Source of the DNA: Nostoc sp. LEGE 12450
Lineage (GTDB): Bacteria > Cyanobacteriota > Cyanobacteriia > Cyanobacteriales > Nostocaceae
NCBI RefSeq assembly: GCF_015206895.1
Contig: NZ_JADEXU010000065.1
Location: 1 to 41,827, forward strand
Length of the DNA: 41,827 bases
Direction: 5' to 3'
The translations under genes were made by a program, and so were the position numbers. The notes below the pieces were generated by a model. It was not told the DNA's origin, did no database searches, and was given only the letters and a program-made list of their open reading frames with translations. Below, piece by piece: positions 9,278-16,360 of the stretch (position 1 is its first letter; each line of letters begins with the position of its first letter).

Positions 9278-9904
9278 CTACTCTTGGTTTGCTTTGTAGA
9301 GATTTCTATGAGCAGTCAATCCCAAACTACATACTGCTAGTAAACCTATAATTATGCTTCCTTCGGGAACTTTGGATACCTGAACGGAATTGTTACTTAA
9401 ATCTAATATTTGCTTTGTGCCTGCTGCATCTCTATTGTTAAAACCAAATTCTTTAGCTAGAACCTCATCGCTAAAACCTTCATCTATGAGTGCGAGATTA
9501 TTATTAAGCCAGGTGTCGCCAGGAAGTTCATCATCCTTACCAACATCAAAGGGGCCAAAGATTTGCTGAGTAGTATTATCAAAGTTAAATCTCAAAAAGC
9601 TGTAGTTAGATACACTACCAAGTACTGGAGTGAAACTATTGATCAGAGTACTAAATGGATCGAAGAAGGAAATTGAGAGAGACTGCAAATTCTTCGTGGC
9701 TCCCAAACCTGCTTCAGAAATAACGCTTGGAGCAGTTGTTGTGTCGTAGTTAAATGAACCTTTAGCTGAATAACCGGTGTCTCCCTTCCAGTTAAAGTTA
9801 AACTCAGCAGCATCAGCTAGATCGTAAGTGGTTATAGCGATCGCTAACACTAAAGCAGTAGTCGCCACCATCCTAATAGCTTTTTTAGTAAACAGATGTT
9901 TCAT
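9278..9904 (-). CDS. PEP-CTERM-like exported protein
   Basis: Protein of 208 residues from MKHLFTKK; this start has GGAAG 8 nt upstream and gives a clean signal peptide (KKAIRMVATTALVLAIAITTYDLADAAE), unlike a start 36 bp earlier. The body is Asn/Asp/Phe-rich and beta-prone (FNFNWKGDTGYSAKGSFNY). The C terminus has the sorting-signal layout: VPEG, a hydrophobic helix (IIIGLLAVCSLGL), then a basic end (AHRNLYK). This is a PEP-CTERM-like variant with PEG in place of PEP. It is probably processed and released to the cell surface. Its role is unknown. Transcribed towards moeA, but separated by 49 bp and unrelated in function. Confidence 0.75.
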   Translation of the reverse strand: MKHLFTKKAIRMVATTALVLAIAITTYDLADAAEFNFNWKGDTGYSAKGSFNYDTTTAPSVISEAGLGATKNLQSLSISFFDPFSTLINSFTPVLGSVSNYSFLRFNFDNTTQQIFGPFDVGKDDELPGDTWLNNNLALIDEGFSDEVLAKEFGFNNRDAAGTKQILDLSNNSVQVSKVPEGSIIIGLLAVCSLGLTAHRNLYKANQE

Positions 9905-10007
9905 AGATACAACTTCCAAATATTTTCTCCAAGAATACAATACGATATTTCCCCAAAATAGACTCTTGTGGGTTGGCCAACGTCAGCGCCCTAATTATGG
10001 AGGTTTT

Positions 10008-10049
10008 ATGTACAACAGTTTAAACGCCAAAGCTAAGTCATCACCTTAA
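10008..10049 (+). CDS. Possible 13-residue peptide ORF
   Basis: ATG at 10008 is preceded by GGAGG at 9999-10003 with 4-nt spacing, one of the best ribosome-binding sites in the window. It encodes MYNSLNAKAKSSP and stops at 10047-10049. It may be a real micro-peptide, an upstream ORF of the RDD gene 175 bp further on, or the remnant of a gene. No function can be assigned. Confidence 0.25.
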   Translation: MYNSLNAKAKSSP

Positions 10050-10147
10050 TATAAAAAACATGAGCAATCATTATTCCCCAACCCCTAAGTAAGTTGGCAC
10101 AATAAAATCAAACTATGTAAATAAAAATGAACTAGCCTAAAACCCTG

Positions 10148-10167
10148 TTGCCTATTGCCTATTGCCT
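10148..10167. repeat. Heptanucleotide tandem repeat (TTGCCTA), about 3 units
   Basis: Two exact TTGCCTA units followed by TTGCCT. Same repeat family as at 7888-7915. Confidence 0.7.
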
Positions 10168-10223
10168 TATCCCAACGACAATTATTTACGCCCACTTAAC
10201 TTAAATAAAATACCTATTTTGAT

Positions 10224-10781
10224 ATGACTATCGAACGACTTCCCCAAAAACACTATCCCAAGGCTGAAATAGGGCGGCGAGGTATGGCATTAGGACTTGA
10301 TTTCCTTGGTGTCTGGTTAGTCAGTTCCCTACTGGGAGGCAGCAATATCGGTATTCAATTTGTTGAAATCTTAGTTTTTGTAATACTTTGGCTGATTTTG
10401 CGGGTACTAGTGCCATACAACAATCAAGGGCAAAGTTTAGGGCGTTGGGCGTTCGATTTAAAGGTGTTGGAAGTCGAAGATGGTGAAGTAGTGGGCAGAA
10501 TTCCAGATTTGCTCTCGCTGGTGAAACGAGAGGCGATCGTTGGTTTAGGTGCGCTTTTGGTGTCAATTGCCCTGAGCAATATTAGAGCCAATCCCACTGC
10601 TATACTGCTAGTACTTCCCCTAGCAATTGATTGTGGGACTGCCTTCTCTGATACCCAGATGCGGCAGGCTTTACACGATCGCTATTGTGGAACTTTCATT
10701 GTTTCGTCGCGTCGTGGCTACTCACTTGATATAAAAGTTAAAAGATTAGTTGAAAATATGCGGCGGAATGTGAGAAGATAG
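10224..10781 (+). CDS. RDD family membrane protein
   Basis: Protein of 185 residues. The RDD signature is visible as GRRGMALGLDFLGVWLVSSL (Arg and Asp in the first membrane helix) and the closing QALHDRYCGTFIV. Hydrophobic segments lie at about 20-40, 45-65, 105-120 and 122-140. RDD proteins are integral membrane proteins, some of them transporters, with mostly unknown substrates. It ends 43 bp before rpmG and may be co-transcribed with the ribosomal genes. The C-terminal tail is basic (KVKRLVENMRRNVRR). Confidence 0.8.
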   Translation: MTIERLPQKHYPKAEIGRRGMALGLDFLGVWLVSSLLGGSNIGIQFVEILVFVILWLILRVLVPYNNQGQSLGRWAFDLKVLEVEDGEVVGRIPDLLSLVKREAIVGLGALLVSIALSNIRANPTAILLVLPLAIDCGTAFSDTQMRQALHDRYCGTFIVSSRRGYSLDIKVKRLVENMRRNVRR

Positions 10782-10824
10782 TCATTTGTGTTAATTCTCT
10801 TCAGGCTTCACTGTTTGTAAGATT

Positions 10825-11019
10825 ATGGCTAAGAGTAAAGGTGCCCGCATTATTATCACACTAGAGTGTACTGAGTGCCGGACAAATTCAGATAAGCGTT
10901 CTGCTGGTGTTTCACGTTATACCAGTACAAAGAATCGCCGCAACACCACCAACAGGCTAGAACTGAAAAAGTTCTGCACCCACTGCAACAAACATACCGT
11001 TCACAAGGAAATTAAGTAG
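10825..11019 (+). CDS. rpmG: 50S ribosomal protein L33
   Basis: Protein of 64 residues, typical for L33. It starts [18 protein letters not shown] and keeps two Cys pairs, ECTEC and FCTHC, so it is the zinc-binding (C+) form. The middle carries the usual [12 protein letters not shown] segment. The stop codon is 2 bp before the rpsR start, so the two are co-transcribed. Confidence 0.97.
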   Translation: MAKSKGARIIITLECTECRTNSDKRSAGVSRYTSTKNRRNTTNRLELKKFCTHCNKHTVHKEIK

Positions 11020-11021
11020 AG

Positions 11022-11237
11022 ATGAGTTATTTCCGTCGTCGTCTTTCTCCGATCAAGCCAGGAGAACCAATCGATTATAAAGATGTTGATTTATTGCGTA
11101 AATTTGTCACCGAGCGGGGTAAAATACTGCCACGGCGGATTACTGGGCTTACGTCTCAGCAACAGCGAGAGTTGACATTAGCAATTAAACGTTCGCGGAT
11201 TGTGGCCTTGTTGCCATTTATCAATGCGGAAGGTTAG
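11022..11237 (+). CDS. rpsR: 30S ribosomal protein S18
   Basis: Protein of 71 residues, normal length for S18. It contains the family core [20 protein letters not shown] and [20 protein letters not shown], and ends [10 protein letters not shown]. It directly follows rpmG with a 2-bp gap. S18 binds S6 and the 16S rRNA platform in the small subunit. Confidence 0.97.
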   Translation: MSYFRRRLSPIKPGEPIDYKDVDLLRKFVTERGKILPRRITGLTSQQQRELTLAIKRSRIVALLPFINAEG

Positions 11238-11542
11238 AGCAATTTTGGATTTGGAATTTTAGATTTTGGATTATTAAAGGGAAGCTGCATTTAAATAAAC
11301 ATCTGGCTTTGTCTTTCTGAGTCCAAAATCTCAAATCTGAATCAGAGAGTGTAAAATAAATTGCTGCATAAAAAATTGTTGGATTTCGGATTTAATAAAC
11401 ATCCAGTTATAAAATCCCTTCGGGTTCAGCAGTCGTTCATGGGGGAAACTCCCAAGACCGCGCTGCTTCACCAAAATCCAAGTTGCGCTGTAAGCGCACC
11501 AAAGTTGGAAGCAAAATCTAAAATTATTAGAGCGCGAGAGTT
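11238..11542. other. Repeat-rich gap between rpsR and the RNase gene
   Basis: Contains inverted copies of a 'TTTAGATTTTGGATT'-like sequence (about 11258-11275 against 11321-11338) and an imperfect hairpin at 11429-11466 (GCAGTCG...GCGCTGC around GAAAC) of a type I recall as frequent in Nostoc genomes. A 66-codon frame beginning at a TTG here is built from these repeats and is not a gene. Confidence 0.5.
11429..11466. repeat. Imperfect inverted repeat, dispersed Nostoc-type element
   Basis: Left arm GCAGTCGTTCATGGGGG and right arm TCCCAAGACCGCGCTGC form an imperfect hairpin around GAAAC. It sits in a repeat-rich intergenic region. Confidence 0.45.
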
Positions 11543-13603
11543 GTGGAGAAGGGCACGCTAGTTGAATTTAGGGTTCAAGGCGATCGCCGTCTGGGGATCG
11601 TAGAACGTCCAGACGGTAAAACCCGCTGGTTTGTGGTAGACGAACGTGGTCAATCCCACAGCCTCGCGCCTAGACAAATAACTTATACAGTTACCGGACA
11701 AACTTACAAGCCCTCTGAGATCGCGAGCTTTTTAGAGCAAGTCAACCCTTATTTAGACCCATCTAGCTTAGAGGTAGCTTGGGAAATACTGGTTGAAGAT
11801 GGGGAAACAATCACCCCAGAGCTGATGGCGAATCTGTTATTTTCGGAATCAGCCGCTCCTCATTGTTACGCCGCCTATTGCTTGTTATCAGACGACAAAC
11901 TTTATTTCAAGCAAAAAGGAGACGCTTACGAGCCGCGAACTGCTGCTCAAGTGGCAGAACGTAAGCACCAGATGGAAGTAGAGGCATTAAAAGCTAAAGG
12001 ACAGCAGGAATTTTTAATTCGTGTTGAGCAGGCGCTCAAAGGCGAAGCAGTAGAATGGCAGCGCCACGATCGCCAGCGTCTAGAAGGACTAGAAAAATAC
12101 GCAGCGTTGCTTGCTGACACAGTGCGGACGGGAGTTAATTATGACTCATTAGCTCGCGCTTACCCGCCAAGCGCTCCAGTATTAGAAACTATGACCATGC
12201 TGGGACGGCCCACAACCCCCCAAGGGGCTTTTCAACTATTAGTAGATTTGGGTTGCTGGAGTCCTTATGAAAACTTGTTCCTGCGTCGTTCTTCAATTCC
12301 GATTCAATTTCCTAATAAGGTGTTAGAAGTGGCGCAACAGCGTTTGGATTTCCCGCCGATTGACTCAGATACAAACCGCCTTGATCTGACTCACCTGAAG
12401 GTTTACACCATTGATGATGAAACTACCACAGAGATCGACGATGGTCTAAGTTGGGAAATTCTACCCGATGGACGGGAGCGCCTGTGGGTGCATATTGCCG
12501 ATCCTACTAGATGGTTAGTACCGGAAGATGAATTAGATTTGGAAGCCAGAAAGCGGGGCAGCACAGTCTATTTACCTACGGGGATGATTCCTATGTTCCC
12601 AGAGGTATTGGCAACTGGGCCAATGAGTCTGATCCAGGGACGGGTTTGTTGCGCCCTCAGCTTCGGAATTATTTTAGGTACAACTGGGGGAGTAGAAGAT
12701 TACAGCATTCATACCAGTTCCATTAAGCCGACTTATCGTCTCACCTACGAAGATGTAGATGAAATGCTGCAATTACGGGTACAGGCAGAACCAGAAATTG
12801 CTGCGATCGCAAGTTGGGCACAGAAGCGCAAAACTTGGCGTTACGCTCAAGGGGCAATTAGCATCACAATGCCCGAAGCAACGATCAAAGTCAAAGGTGA
12901 CGAGATCAACATTGATATTTTGGACGATTCCCCATCACGGCAAGTAGTCGCAGAAATGATGATTGTTGCCGGTGAAGTTGCGGCTCGTTATGGTAAAGCT
13001 CATAACATACCTTTACCCTTTCGCGGTCAGCCCCAACCGGAATTACCCCCAGAAGAAGAATTACTGCTACTTCCAGCCGGATTCGTTCGCGCTTGCGCCA
13101 TGCGTCGTTGTATGCCCAAGAGTGAAATGAGCATTACGCCTCTGCGCCATGCTGGTTTAGGTTTGGATACCTACACCCAAGCAACCTCTCCCATCCGCCG
13201 CTATAGTGACTTGCTTACTCACTTTCAACTGAAAGCTCATTTGCGCGGTGAAGTTCTGCCATTTTCCGCAGATCAACTTAAAGAAGTGATGATGAATGTC
13301 ACCAGCATCACCCAAGAGGTGACGATGGTAGAACGGCAAACGAATAGATATTATGCTCTAGAGTATTTACGCCGTCATCCAGAGGAAACTTGGGATGTAA
13401 CTGTGTTGATGTGGCTGCGAGAAGACAGTAATTTGGCCCTAATTTTGATCGAAGATTTAGGTTTGCAGTTACCAATGGTTTTCAAACGTTCTGTTAACTT
13501 GGGCGAACAGATAGTGGTGAAAGTTAGCCATGCCGATCCGCAAAAAGATATGATTCAATTTCAAGAAATAATTTATCAAGAAGCCCAAACAGCGGCGAAT
13601 TAA
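11543..13603 (+). CDS. Ribonuclease II/R family exoribonuclease
   Basis: Protein of 686 residues with a GTG start (MEKGTLVEFRVQGDRRLG). The N-terminal part is a small-barrel, cyanobacterial/plastid-type leader. The RNB catalytic domain begins near 280: DLTHLKVYTIDDETTTEIDD carries Asp291, Asp299 and Asp300, with Glu297 where E. coli RNase II has an Asp. Later motifs are GSTVYLPTGMIPMFPEVL (about 338-355) and ATSPIRRYSDLLTHFQL, both hallmark RNB segments. The end (about 610-680) is compatible with a short S1-like barrel. It degrades RNA 3' to 5' in mRNA decay and rRNA processing. The rpmG-rpsR-RNase order suggests a joint unit, though 305 bp of repeats intervene. Confidence 0.92.
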   Translation: MEKGTLVEFRVQGDRRLGIVERPDGKTRWFVVDERGQSHSLAPRQITYTVTGQTYKPSEIASFLEQVNPYLDPSSLEVAWEILVEDGETITPELMANLLFSESAAPHCYAAYCLLSDDKLYFKQKGDAYEPRTAAQVAERKHQMEVEALKAKGQQEFLIRVEQALKGEAVEWQRHDRQRLEGLEKYAALLADTVRTGVNYDSLARAYPPSAPVLETMTMLGRPTTPQGAFQLLVDLGCWSPYENLFLRRSSIPIQFPNKVLEVAQQRLDFPPIDSDTNRLDLTHLKVYTIDDETTTEIDDGLSWEILPDGRERLWVHIADPTRWLVPEDELDLEARKRGSTVYLPTGMIPMFPEVLATGPMSLIQGRVCCALSFGIILGTTGGVEDYSIHTSSIKPTYRLTYEDVDEMLQLRVQAEPEIAAIASWAQKRKTWRYAQGAISITMPEATIKVKGDEINIDILDDSPSRQVVAEMMIVAGEVAARYGKAHNIPLPFRGQPQPELPPEEELLLLPAGFVRACAMRRCMPKSEMSITPLRHAGLGLDTYTQATSPIRRYSDLLTHFQLKAHLRGEVLPFSADQLKEVMMNVTSITQEVTMVERQTNRYYALEYLRRHPEETWDVTVLMWLREDSNLALILIEDLGLQLPMVFKRSVNLGEQIVVKVSHADPQKDMIQFQEIIYQEAQTAAN

Positions 13604-13803
13604 CTAATTCGTAATTATTTGGTGAAACACTCGCGCGTAATTGTCTTTCTTGCTGATCCTGAATTAGTTGGGGATGACGTTTGCGATCGCTGTAAAAAGC
13701 TCCGAAAAAACCAATGCCTATGGAATTACCTGTGGCACATTGCTTGAATGGGGCTAAACAGGCAAAGTCCGTCTCCGAGGACTAAGGGAAAATTCAAAGT
13801 TTT

Positions 13804-13824
13804 AAACCCGCCCTCATGGGTTTT
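13804..13824 (+). terminator. Possible terminator of the RNase gene
   Basis: AAACCC (13804-13809) pairs with GGGTTT (13818-13823) around an 8-nt loop, ending in TTTT. Short stem but correctly placed about 200 bp after the RNase stop codon. Confidence 0.35.
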
Positions 13825-13882
13825 GATTGTGTAGACGTGGTTTATAACGCAATACAGTTCAGATAAGACCAAAACACTTGTA

Positions 13883-13905
13883 GAGACGGCGATTTATCGC
13901 GTCTC
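13883..13905. repeat. Imperfect copy of the GAGACGCGAT palindromic repeat
   Basis: GAGACGGCGAT and ATCGCGTCTC face each other, with one extra G in the left arm. Same family as the palindrome inside moeA at 8325-8344. Confidence 0.65.
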
Positions 13906-13999
13906 GAAAACCCAAAATTTTTGCCAGTCGCCCTTAACTGAACCGTATTGGTTTATAACGGACTATCTAACTTAATTTCCATTACAACAATTTTATTAG

Positions 14000-14005
14000 T
14001 ATAAT
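14000..14005 (+). promoter_or_regulatory. Probable -10 element for rpmI-rplT
   Basis: A perfect TATAAT, 30 bp before the rpmI start. A weak -35 (TTCCAT, 13977-13982) lies 17 bp upstream. It would give a leader of only about 20 nt. Confidence 0.45.
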
Positions 14006-14034
14006 AATGGATCGTGTCGAATTAAAGCTATACC

Positions 14035-14232
14035 ATGCCTAAACTCAAGACTCGTAAAGCCGCAGCGAAGCGATTCCGTGCAACCGGCACCGGAAAAATT
14101 GTCCGTCGGAAAGCTGGCAAAAGCCACCTTTTAGAACACAAATCTTCCGACAAAAAACGTAGCATGTCCAAGACCACACTTGTACATGAACGCGATGAAC
14201 TCAACGTGCGCTTGATGCTCCCATATTTGTAA
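14035..14232 (+). CDS. rpmI: 50S ribosomal protein L35
   Basis: Protein of 65 residues. Typical L35 sequence: [20 protein letters not shown] at the start, [17 protein letters not shown] in the middle. Twenty bases separate it from rplT, giving the standard rpmI-rplT pair. infC is not present upstream. Confidence 0.97.
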   Translation: MPKLKTRKAAAKRFRATGTGKIVRRKAGKSHLLEHKSSDKKRSMSKTTLVHERDELNVRLMLPYL

Positions 14233-14251
14233 GTCCTTCAGGAAATAAGTT

Positions 14252-14608
14252 ATGACACGGGTAAAACGCGGTAATGTAGCTCGGAAGCGCCGCAATAAAA
14301 TTCTCAAACTAGCTAAAGGTTTTCGCGGTTCTCACTCAACTCTGTTTAGAACTGCCAACCAACAAGTAATGAAGGCACTACGCAGTGCCTACCGCGATCG
14401 CAAAAAGAAAAAGCGCGATTTTCGTCGCCTCTGGATCACTCGCATCAACGCTGCTTCAAGACAACACGGCTTGAGCTACAGCCAGTTGATCGGTAACTTG
14501 AAAAAAGCTGATATCCAACTAAATCGCAAGATGTTGGCACAATTAGCAGTCCTCGATCCAGCTAGCTTCGGCAAAGTTGCTGAATTAGCAAGTCAAGCTA
14601 AAGGATAA
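14252..14608 (+). CDS. rplT: 50S ribosomal protein L20
   Basis: Protein of 118 residues, normal for L20. Recognisable segments: [40 protein letters not shown] and [20 protein letters not shown]20 is an early assembly protein of the large subunit and in many bacteria represses its own operon. The next gene starts 12 bp after its stop codon. Confidence 0.97.
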   Translation: MTRVKRGNVARKRRNKILKLAKGFRGSHSTLFRTANQQVMKALRSAYRDRKKKKRDFRRLWITRINAASRQHGLSYSQLIGNLKKADIQLNRKMLAQLAVLDPASFGKVAELASQAKG

Positions 14609-14620
14609 AGGTGGACACGG

Positions 14621-15436
14621 ATGCATAACAGATGTAACAGATGGCAAGTAATTACTCGGTTACATCTGGTATTATCCGCCACAATCTTTTGGATATCTTG
14701 CTTTTCCATAGTGGGGACAGGATTTACTGCATCTGCCGCCGAAATGCCAGAAATTCAGCAGCGCGGCTATCTAACCGTTGCTGTGAAAGACAACTTGCGT
14801 CCCTTGGGATTTAGAGATGCCAATGGTAATTTGCAAGGCTTAGAAATTGACTTGGCACAGCGATTAGCACTTGACTTGGTTGGAAAAGCAGATGCTGTCA
14901 AATTGCAACCTGTAGCGAATCGCGATCGCCTGTCTGTAGTCTTAGACAAGAAAGTTGATTTTGCGATCGCTAGGGTGACAGCAACCGAGTCACGCAGCCG
15001 TATAGTTAGTTTCAGTGTTCCCTACTATTTGGATGGCACTGTATTAGTTACAAAAGATCCCTCTGTGAATAAGTTGAGTGATTTGGCAAAACAAAAAATT
15101 GCCGTACTTAAAAACTCCAGCACTATTGCTAAAGTGCGGTTCTATCTGCCAAACGCCGAGTTGGTAGGAGTGAATTCTTATCACGAAGCGCGAGAGAAAA
15201 TAGAAAGTAATACCGCCGTAGCCTTTGCCGCAGATGCTACCGTTCTAAGCGGTTGGGTGCAACAATATCCTCAATATCAGCTACTGCCAACTAAGTTATC
15301 AACTGAACCCTTGTCTGTAGTTATGCCCAAGGGATTGCAGTACGATAAATTAAGACGAAATGTGAATCAAGCGATCGCTCGTTACTTAGAACAAGGTTGG
15401 CTCCAGCAACGCTCCCAATATTGGGGTTTACCGTAA
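14621..15436 (+). CDS. Amino-acid-type periplasmic solute-binding protein (SBP_bac_3)
   Basis: Protein of 271 residues. A hydrophobic signal peptide (LVLSATIFWISCFSIVGTGF) ends near ASAAE. The mature part has the family pattern: RGYLTVAVKDNLRPLGFRDANG (ligand-site start), LQGLEIDLAQRLALDL, and DFAIARVTATESRSRIVSFS. It probably binds polar amino acids in the periplasm for an ABC importer. No permease or ATPase gene is next to it, so it is an orphan binding protein. It begins 12 bp after rplT with a good site (AAAGGTGG), so it is likely co-transcribed with the ribosomal pair, which is unusual company. Confidence 0.85.
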   Translation: MHNRCNRWQVITRLHLVLSATIFWISCFSIVGTGFTASAAEMPEIQQRGYLTVAVKDNLRPLGFRDANGNLQGLEIDLAQRLALDLVGKADAVKLQPVANRDRLSVVLDKKVDFAIARVTATESRSRIVSFSVPYYLDGTVLVTKDPSVNKLSDLAKQKIAVLKNSSTIAKVRFYLPNAELVGVNSYHEAREKIESNTAVAFAADATVLSGWVQQYPQYQLLPTKLSTEPLSVVMPKGLQYDKLRRNVNQAIARYLEQGWLQQRSQYWGLP

Positions 15437-15460
15437 ATTAGTCATCAGTCATTAGTGAAT

Positions 15461-15502
15461 AACAAATGACAAAGGACAAATGAAAAATGACAAATAACAA
15501 AC
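15461..15502. repeat. Degenerate heptamer repeat (GACAAAT), 6 units
   Basis: Six consecutive 7-mers matching RAMAAAN with consensus GACAAAT. Located between the binding-protein and Ycf37-like genes. Confidence 0.7.
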
Positions 15503-15526
15503 TTTATAATATTTGTATTTGCAGCA

Positions 15527-16051
15527 ATGGATAACAGTCTAGCCGTTGTTTATCTCTCAATTTTGGTGTTTATACTCACAATTGCAGCCGTGAGTGTTTT
15601 TCGCCAGATTTTCAAAACTCGCAAGATTGAAGGCTCCTTTGCAAAATTGCGAAAGAAGTTAGAAAAAGAAAAGGGTACAACTCAAGAATATTATGAGTTA
15701 GCCAGTATTTATTCAGAAAAAAAACTATATTCCCAAGCGATCGCGCTGTTTCAAAAAGCTATCAAAGCTGCCGAAGAAGAGGGAGAAGAAAATATTGCTC
15801 CTATTTACAACGGGCTGGGTTATATTTATTTTACCCAAGAGCAATATGACCTCGCAATTCGTCAGTATAAAGAAGCCCTGAAATCTAAACCAGACTACGT
15901 AACAGGGTTGAATAATATCGGTCACGCTTACGAGAAGAAAAAATTAACTACTCAGGCGTTACAAAGTTACGAAGAAGCACTAAAGTTTGATCCAAATAAC
16001 TCTATTGCTAAACGCCGTGCTGAATCTTTACGCCGTTTGGTTTCTGCGTAA
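15527..16051 (+). CDS. ycf37: Ycf37-like TPR protein, photosystem I assembly/stability
   Basis: Protein of 174 residues. One N-terminal membrane helix (about 6-24, VVYLSILVFILTIAAVSVF) is followed by a basic stretch and about three tetratricopeptide repeats (about 55-165; for example APIYNGLGYIYFTQEQYDLA and VTGLNNIGHAYEKKKLTTQA). Length, single anchor and three TPRs match cyanobacterial Ycf37, a thylakoid protein needed for stable photosystem I. The family call as TPR membrane protein is secure; the Ycf37 name rests on overall layout and resemblance from memory. Confidence 0.7.
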   Translation: MDNSLAVVYLSILVFILTIAAVSVFRQIFKTRKIEGSFAKLRKKLEKEKGTTQEYYELASIYSEKKLYSQAIALFQKAIKAAEEEGEENIAPIYNGLGYIYFTQEQYDLAIRQYKEALKSKPDYVTGLNNIGHAYEKKKLTTQALQSYEEALKFDPNNSIAKRRAESLRRLVSA

Positions 16052-16360
16052 TTAAAATTATGGGGATGGGGTATGGGGAAAAAACTCTTCACTAGTCCCC
16101 ACTCCCCCTAACTCTTCACAAATTAATTTGGCTTTAGCTTCTTAATTAGGACTCATACAAAACTACACGCAGTAGGGGCAATACCCTGCGGGTAATCCGT
16201 TGGAGAACTCGTAGAGTAGACGCTCCGCGAATGCGTTTACATGAATTGCCTCAGAAAATCAAGATTTTGGCTATTTGTTGCGTAAGTCCTGTTAATTTAT
16301 CGGGTTTCAAGCTTCGGCTTAGAAATAGATAACTATACGTCTTTTGTAAGAATGTGAAAG
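16052..16360. other. Gap holding a MITE-like element
   Basis: About 310 bp upstream of the copper amine oxidase. The centre is the 143-bp element at 16148-16290. Flanks contain G-rich ATGGGG-type repeats. No gene is seen. Confidence 0.5.
16148..16290. mobile_element. MITE-like element with terminal inverted repeats
   Basis: The left end AGGACTCATACAAAAC and the reverse complement of the right end, AGGACTTACGCAACAA, match at 12 of 16 positions. The interior has GTAGGGGCAAT (left) and GAATTGCCT (right), also partly inverted. It encodes no protein. A related half-element lies at 22057-22108. This is consistent with a small non-autonomous mobile element. Confidence 0.5.

Larger units (their letters stand above)
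9905..10223. other. Gap between divergent genes, with a 13-codon ORF and repeats
   Basis: About 320 bp between the PEP-CTERM-like gene (minus) and the RDD gene (plus). It contains a perfect palindrome GTTGGCCAAC (9972-9981), a 13-codon reading frame with a strong Shine-Dalgarno sequence (10008-10049), and a (TTGCCTA)-type repeat at 10148-10167. Confidence 0.45.
13604..14034. other. Intergenic gap upstream of rpmI
   Basis: About 430 bp. Contains a HIP1 octamer, a probable terminator (13804-13824), an imperfect copy of the palindromic repeat (13883-13905) and the rpmI promoter (14000-14005). No gene is seen. Confidence 0.5.

Noticed and set aside
11361..11561. 66-codon frame starting at TTG between rpsR and the RNase gene
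   Set aside because: It is made of dispersed repeats, has no ribosome-binding site, and overlaps the real GTG start of the RNase gene.
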